Source of the DNA: Anaerolineales bacterium
GTDB lineage: Bacteria > Chloroflexota > Anaerolineae > 4572-78 > J111
DNA length: 64,000 nt
Direction: 5' to 3'
Assembly: GCA_015075185.1 (NCBI GenBank)
Contig: JABTUW010000006.1
Location: forward strand, 1-64,000
Below are positions 61,674 to 64,000 of the stretch, in pieces. The notes under the pieces are model-generated. The model ran no database searches. It was not told where the DNA came from and saw only the letters and a program-made list of their open reading frames with translations. A program made the position numbers and the translations under genes. The first letter of the stretch is position 1. Every line of letters starts with the position of its first letter.

Positions 61674-61776
61674 CCTTAAAACAAGCGAATAAACTAAAAA
61701 GCCTAGTTTGACATGTAGCCCGTTATCAAAATCTGTGCTATTATAAGAGCATGGACTTCAGTTACAGGCGGAAACA

Positions 61777-62115
61777 ATGAGTAAGCTGTCCACAGAATTA
61801 ACGCGTCAGCCCGATGCCTGGATTCTGAAGCTAAATGGCCATGTCAACTCAAGCACAGCCCACCTGATGTGGTCTACTGATGGCAGCACCTCCCTCTTAA
61901 ACGAGATGATGCGGGCTCGGGCCAAAAAACTTTTATTTGACCTGACTAACGTCGAATCTATCGACTCCCATGGCTTAAGAGTTTTGTTAAACGCTCACAA
62001 AGATTTCTCCACCGAAAATATTCAGATTACCTTACAAAATCCCAATCCTCACCTCAAACGATTGCTCAGAATCATGCAGTTTGACCGAGTCTTTGTGGTC
62101 GAGTCAAGTGATTGA
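61777..62115 (+). CDS. STAS-domain (anti-sigma-factor antagonist-like) protein
   Basis: The 112-aa protein is a single STAS domain. The conserved phosphorylatable Ser region reads SIDSHGLRVLLNA, corresponding to DSSGLG in SpoIIAA, so it may be controlled by a serine kinase. It is followed by a receiver-domain protein 45 nt downstream; together they look like a partner-switch or signalling pair. No kinase is adjacent. The start has a weak ribosome-binding site (caggcggaaacaatg). Confidence 0.82.
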   Translation: MSKLSTELTRQPDAWILKLNGHVNSSTAHLMWSTDGSTSLLNEMMRARAKKLLFDLTNVESIDSHGLRVLLNAHKDFSTENIQITLQNPNPHLKRLLRIMQFDRVFVVESSD

Positions 62116-62160
62116 ACTCCTGGCGACGCAGGTGATTTAGTAGACATAAAAGGTTTGCTA

Positions 62161-62598
62161 ATGACCGAACAAGGCCCCCGAAAATTAAAAAAGTTGCAAC
62201 TCAGAGATGAAAACAGCAGGCCGACGCGTATTCTGTACGTTGAAGACGCCGAAGTTATTCGTGACACCATTTCGCGGCTGCTGGAAGTCTATGGCTATAA
62301 AGTCGCCTATGCTAAAAACGGTCAGGAAGGCGTCGAAATGGCGGTTAAGTGGAAGCCCGATTTGGTCTTGATGGATTTACGTATGCCGATTATGGATGGC
62401 TTTAAAGCGATCCAGGAAATCAGGTTCAATCCTGAGACCCGGCATATTCCCGTTTTTGTGGTTTCGGCCTGGAGCAGCAGAAAAGAACGAGATCAGGCCA
62501 AATTAGCCGGCGCCGATGAGTTTTTTGTCAAACCCCCCGATCTCAACCGGCTGATTGAGGCCATTGAACGAGCCGTAGCGGCTTCCTCAAAAAAGTAA
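62161..62598 (+). CDS. single-domain response regulator (CheY-like)
   Basis: The 145-aa protein has a receiver domain at about residues 22-140 with acidic pocket VEDAE, phospho-acceptor Asp72 in LMDLRMP, Ser in VVSAW in place of the usual Thr/Ser switch and the Lys in VKPP. No output domain is present. The ATG at 62161 is chosen because AAAAGG lies 7 nt upstream; a TTG at 62155 is less likely. The first 20 residues are a charged extension. Confidence 0.88.
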   Translation: MTEQGPRKLKKLQLRDENSRPTRILYVEDAEVIRDTISRLLEVYGYKVAYAKNGQEGVEMAVKWKPDLVLMDLRMPIMDGFKAIQEIRFNPETRHIPVFVVSAWSSRKERDQAKLAGADEFFVKPPDLNRLIEAIERAVAASSKK

Positions 62599-62621
62599 AA
62601 ACGTAATTTCAGCAATATCCT

Positions 62622-62657
62622 TAAAAGCTCGACTTGCCCGGTTGAGCTTTTATTTTT
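62622..62657 (+). terminator. intrinsic terminator after the response regulator gene
   Basis: taaaagctc (62622-62630) pairs with gagctttta (62644-62652), with three further pairs inside, followed by a T-run (62653-62657). Confidence 0.8.
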
Positions 62658-62661
62658 GGAC

Positions 62662-62691
62662 TTGACATAGAACACCCGTTCGTGGTATAAT
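62662..62691 (+). promoter_or_regulatory. lexA promoter with LexA box
   Basis: TTGACA (62662-62667) and TATAAT (62686-62691) are 18 nt apart. Between them gaacacccgttc (62670-62681) matches GAAC-N4-GTTC, the Gram-positive-type SOS box. LexA bound there would prevent RNA polymerase binding, giving autoregulation. Confidence 0.82.
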
Positions 62692-62748
62692 TGGCCTAAT
62701 AGCACAAATGGTCCGAACAAATGACCTTTACTCTAAGGAGAATCGAGT

Positions 62749-63387
62749 ATGAGCCTGTCCGAACGACAAAGCAAAATTTTAAGTTTCCTAAAAACCTTCA
62801 CTCTCGATAACGGCTATCCTCCGACCATCCGGGAAATTGGCGAGGCTGTCGGCATCACCTCCACTTCTGTCGTCAATTACAACCTCGATGCTTTGCAGCG
62901 TGGAGGCCATATTTATCGCGACCGTACAGTTTCTCGCGGAATTCGCATGGTCGAAGGGTTGGATGAACTGACCGGCGCGGTTGATTTGGTCAGAGTGCCG
63001 CTCCTGGGGCGTATCGCTGCCGGTGAACCGCTGCGCGTTTTCCCCGATGCCTTTGACAGTGAGACGGATACCATTGAACTCACTCGCGATTTAGTACCTG
63101 ATGACGAAGGCATCTATGCTTTGAAGGTCAAAGGAACCTCCATGATTGATGCCCTCATCAACGACGGCGACATCGTGGTCATGCGCCACACAGAAACGGC
63201 CAGCAACGGCGATATGGTCGCGGCCTGGCTCAGCGACCGTGAAGAAACTACCCTGAAGCGATTTTATCACGAGGGCGACCGCATCCGCTTGCAGCCGGAA
63301 AACCAGACCATGGCCCCTATCTATGTTGACCCGGACAAGGTTGACATCAAAGGCCGGGTGGTGGCGGTCATTCGCCAGTTGAATTAA
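62749..63387 (+). CDS. lexA: LexA repressor
   Basis: The 212-aa SOS repressor has an N-terminal winged helix (about 1-65, ERQSKILSFL, PTIREIGEAVGITSTSVVNY) and a C-terminal S24 peptidase. The self-cleavage site is Ala91-Gly92 (IAAGEP), with catalytic Ser131 (GTSMID) and Lys170 (TTLKRF). DNA damage and RecA should trigger cleavage. It is preceded by an SOS box in its promoter and followed 16 nt later by a Rid-family gene. Confidence 0.96.
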   Translation: MSLSERQSKILSFLKTFTLDNGYPPTIREIGEAVGITSTSVVNYNLDALQRGGHIYRDRTVSRGIRMVEGLDELTGAVDLVRVPLLGRIAAGEPLRVFPDAFDSETDTIELTRDLVPDDEGIYALKVKGTSMIDALINDGDIVVMRHTETASNGDMVAAWLSDREETTLKRFYHEGDRIRLQPENQTMAPIYVDPDKVDIKGRVVAVIRQLN

Positions 63388-63403
63388 GAAAGTGGGACTC
63401 CAA

Positions 63404-63829
63404 GTGTCTGAAAAAGCCTCTGCTGCGGGCTTGATCCAGCACCTCAACCCTGACGGCCTGAACAAGAATCCAGCCTTTACGAACGTGATTGTCGTGAGCG
63501 GCTCGGTAAAAACTGTCTATGTGGGCGGGCAGGATGCCGTTGATGCCTCGGGCGCAATCGTCGGTAAAGGTGACATCAAAGCGCAGACAGAACAAATCTT
63601 CAAGAATTTGCAGACAGCCTTGGCCGCCGCCGGCGCGACGCTGGAACACGTGATCAAGTGGAATATTTATGTGGTCCAGGGTCAGCCCCTCCAACCGGGG
63701 TTTGAAGTCTTTCAGCGCGTTTGGGGCCAGCGGCCCAATCCCCCCGCTATTACCGGGGTCTATGTCGCCGGGTTGGCTAACCCCGACTTTTTATGTGAAA
63801 TGGATGCTGTAGCGGTCGTTCCTCAATAA
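63404..63829 (+). CDS. Rid-family protein lacking the substrate-binding Arg
   Basis: The 141-aa protein has the YjgF/YER057c/UK114 fold: VIVVSGSVKTVYVGGQDAVD, IFKNLQTALAAAGATLEHVIKW and PNPPAITGVYVAGLANPDFLCEMDAVAVV. In RidA the Arg of the PxR motif near the C-terminus holds the imine substrate carboxylate; here the position reads Ile (PPAITG), so it probably belongs to another Rid subgroup without deaminase activity. The GTG at 63404 is chosen by a weak GGGA 6 nt upstream; an in-frame GTG at 63392 is an alternative. It is likely co-transcribed with lexA. Confidence 0.85.
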   Translation: MSEKASAAGLIQHLNPDGLNKNPAFTNVIVVSGSVKTVYVGGQDAVDASGAIVGKGDIKAQTEQIFKNLQTALAAAGATLEHVIKWNIYVVQGQPLQPGFEVFQRVWGQRPNPPAITGVYVAGLANPDFLCEMDAVAVVPQ

Positions 63830-63860
63830 ATCTGATCCGTTTTACCGTCTAAGTGAACCA

Positions 63861-63889
63861 AACACGCTCCATAAGGGCGTGTTTTTTTT
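63861..63889 (+). terminator. intrinsic terminator after the lexA-rid transcript
   Basis: aacacgc (63861-63867) pairs with gcgtgtt (63877-63883), followed by an uninterrupted T-run to 63889. Confidence 0.88.
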
Positions 63890-63921
63890 CTAATTTTTAA
63901 GGCAGATTCGCTTTTTACCTC

Positions 63922-63951
63922 TTGACATTAGAACGTATGTTCTGTTATAAT
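63922..63951 (+). promoter_or_regulatory. second LexA-box promoter at the window edge
   Basis: TTGACA (63922-63927) and TATAAT (63946-63951) are 18 nt apart, with gaacgtatgttc (63931-63942), a perfect GAAC-N4-GTTC box, placed exactly as in the lexA promoter. The controlled gene starts beyond the window. The 49 bases after the promoter hold no complete gene. Confidence 0.8.
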
Positions 63952-64000
63952 AAGGCCCGCTTTCCCACGCGAAGGGGTTTAATTTACCAAACAAATTAGA

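Noticed and set aside
61708-61744. Promoter for the STAS gene (TTGACA ... TATTAT)
   Set aside because: The boxes are about 25 nt apart, too far for a normal sigma70 promoter, so no promoter is claimed.

Overview
The window looks like chromosomal DNA of a Chloroflexota bacterium, probably of the Anaerolineae/Caldilineae side. This is an inference from gene content and style, not from a marker gene. The DNA is moderately GC-rich, has many lipoproteins and surface proteins with long Thr-Pro-rich linkers, a complete 14-subunit-type complex I, a T-box in front of trpE, and a Gram-positive-like LexA box (GAAC-N4-GTTC). No rRNA, tRNA, prophage, IS element or CRISPR array was seen.

Layout. 1-8150: a LacI-type regulator with its own operator-promoter, then on the minus strand a LysM surface protein, a large membrane sensor kinase-like protein and a TPR/lytic transglycosylase lipoprotein. 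8315-16069: a GntR-controlled set of genes comprising a creatinase/M24-like hydrolase, an isoaspartyl peptidase and a complete AapJQMP-type amino-acid ABC transporter, which together look like uptake and processing of amino acids or modified peptides. 16094-28990 (minus strand): all tryptophan genes in two blocks, trpE-trpGD-trpC behind a tryptophan T-box and trpF-trpB-trpS-trpA behind a separate promoter, split by an oppositely oriented cyclase/ATPase/TPR signalling gene that is frameshifted. 29079-31663: two GT4 glycosyltransferases. 31722-35782: a large multidomain membrane protein that combines SLATT/DUF4231-like, nucleoside-deoxyribosyltransferase-like, TPR and SLOG-like regions, divergent from a small PH-domain protein. 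35842-42220: methyltransferase, GAF/PAS histidine kinase, solitary CpaF-type ATPase, M1-like peptidase lipoprotein. 42373-46422: a molybdenum-storage-protein-like kinase fold, a DUF134 regulator with a partner small protein, a TiaS-like protein and a second M1 lipoprotein. 46484-61673: the nuoA-N operon with a fused nuoCD. 61777-64000: STAS protein, response regulator, LexA, a Rid-family protein, and a second LexA-box promoter pointing out of the window.

The most unusual theme runs across the whole window. Short palindromic or word-tandem repeats of several unrelated families fill the longer intergenic gaps, and in several places they have entered coding sequence in frame: inside trpB, at three sites in trpF, in the signal peptide of an M1 lipoprotein, and at the stop codons of two convergent genes. 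The other main candidates for new biology are the SLATT/NDT-like/SLOG protein with its palindrome-overlapped promoter, and the Mo-storage/DUF134/TiaS-like neighbourhood with a perfect 12-bp dyad between divergent genes. All functional assignments are from sequence reading only; no database search was run.
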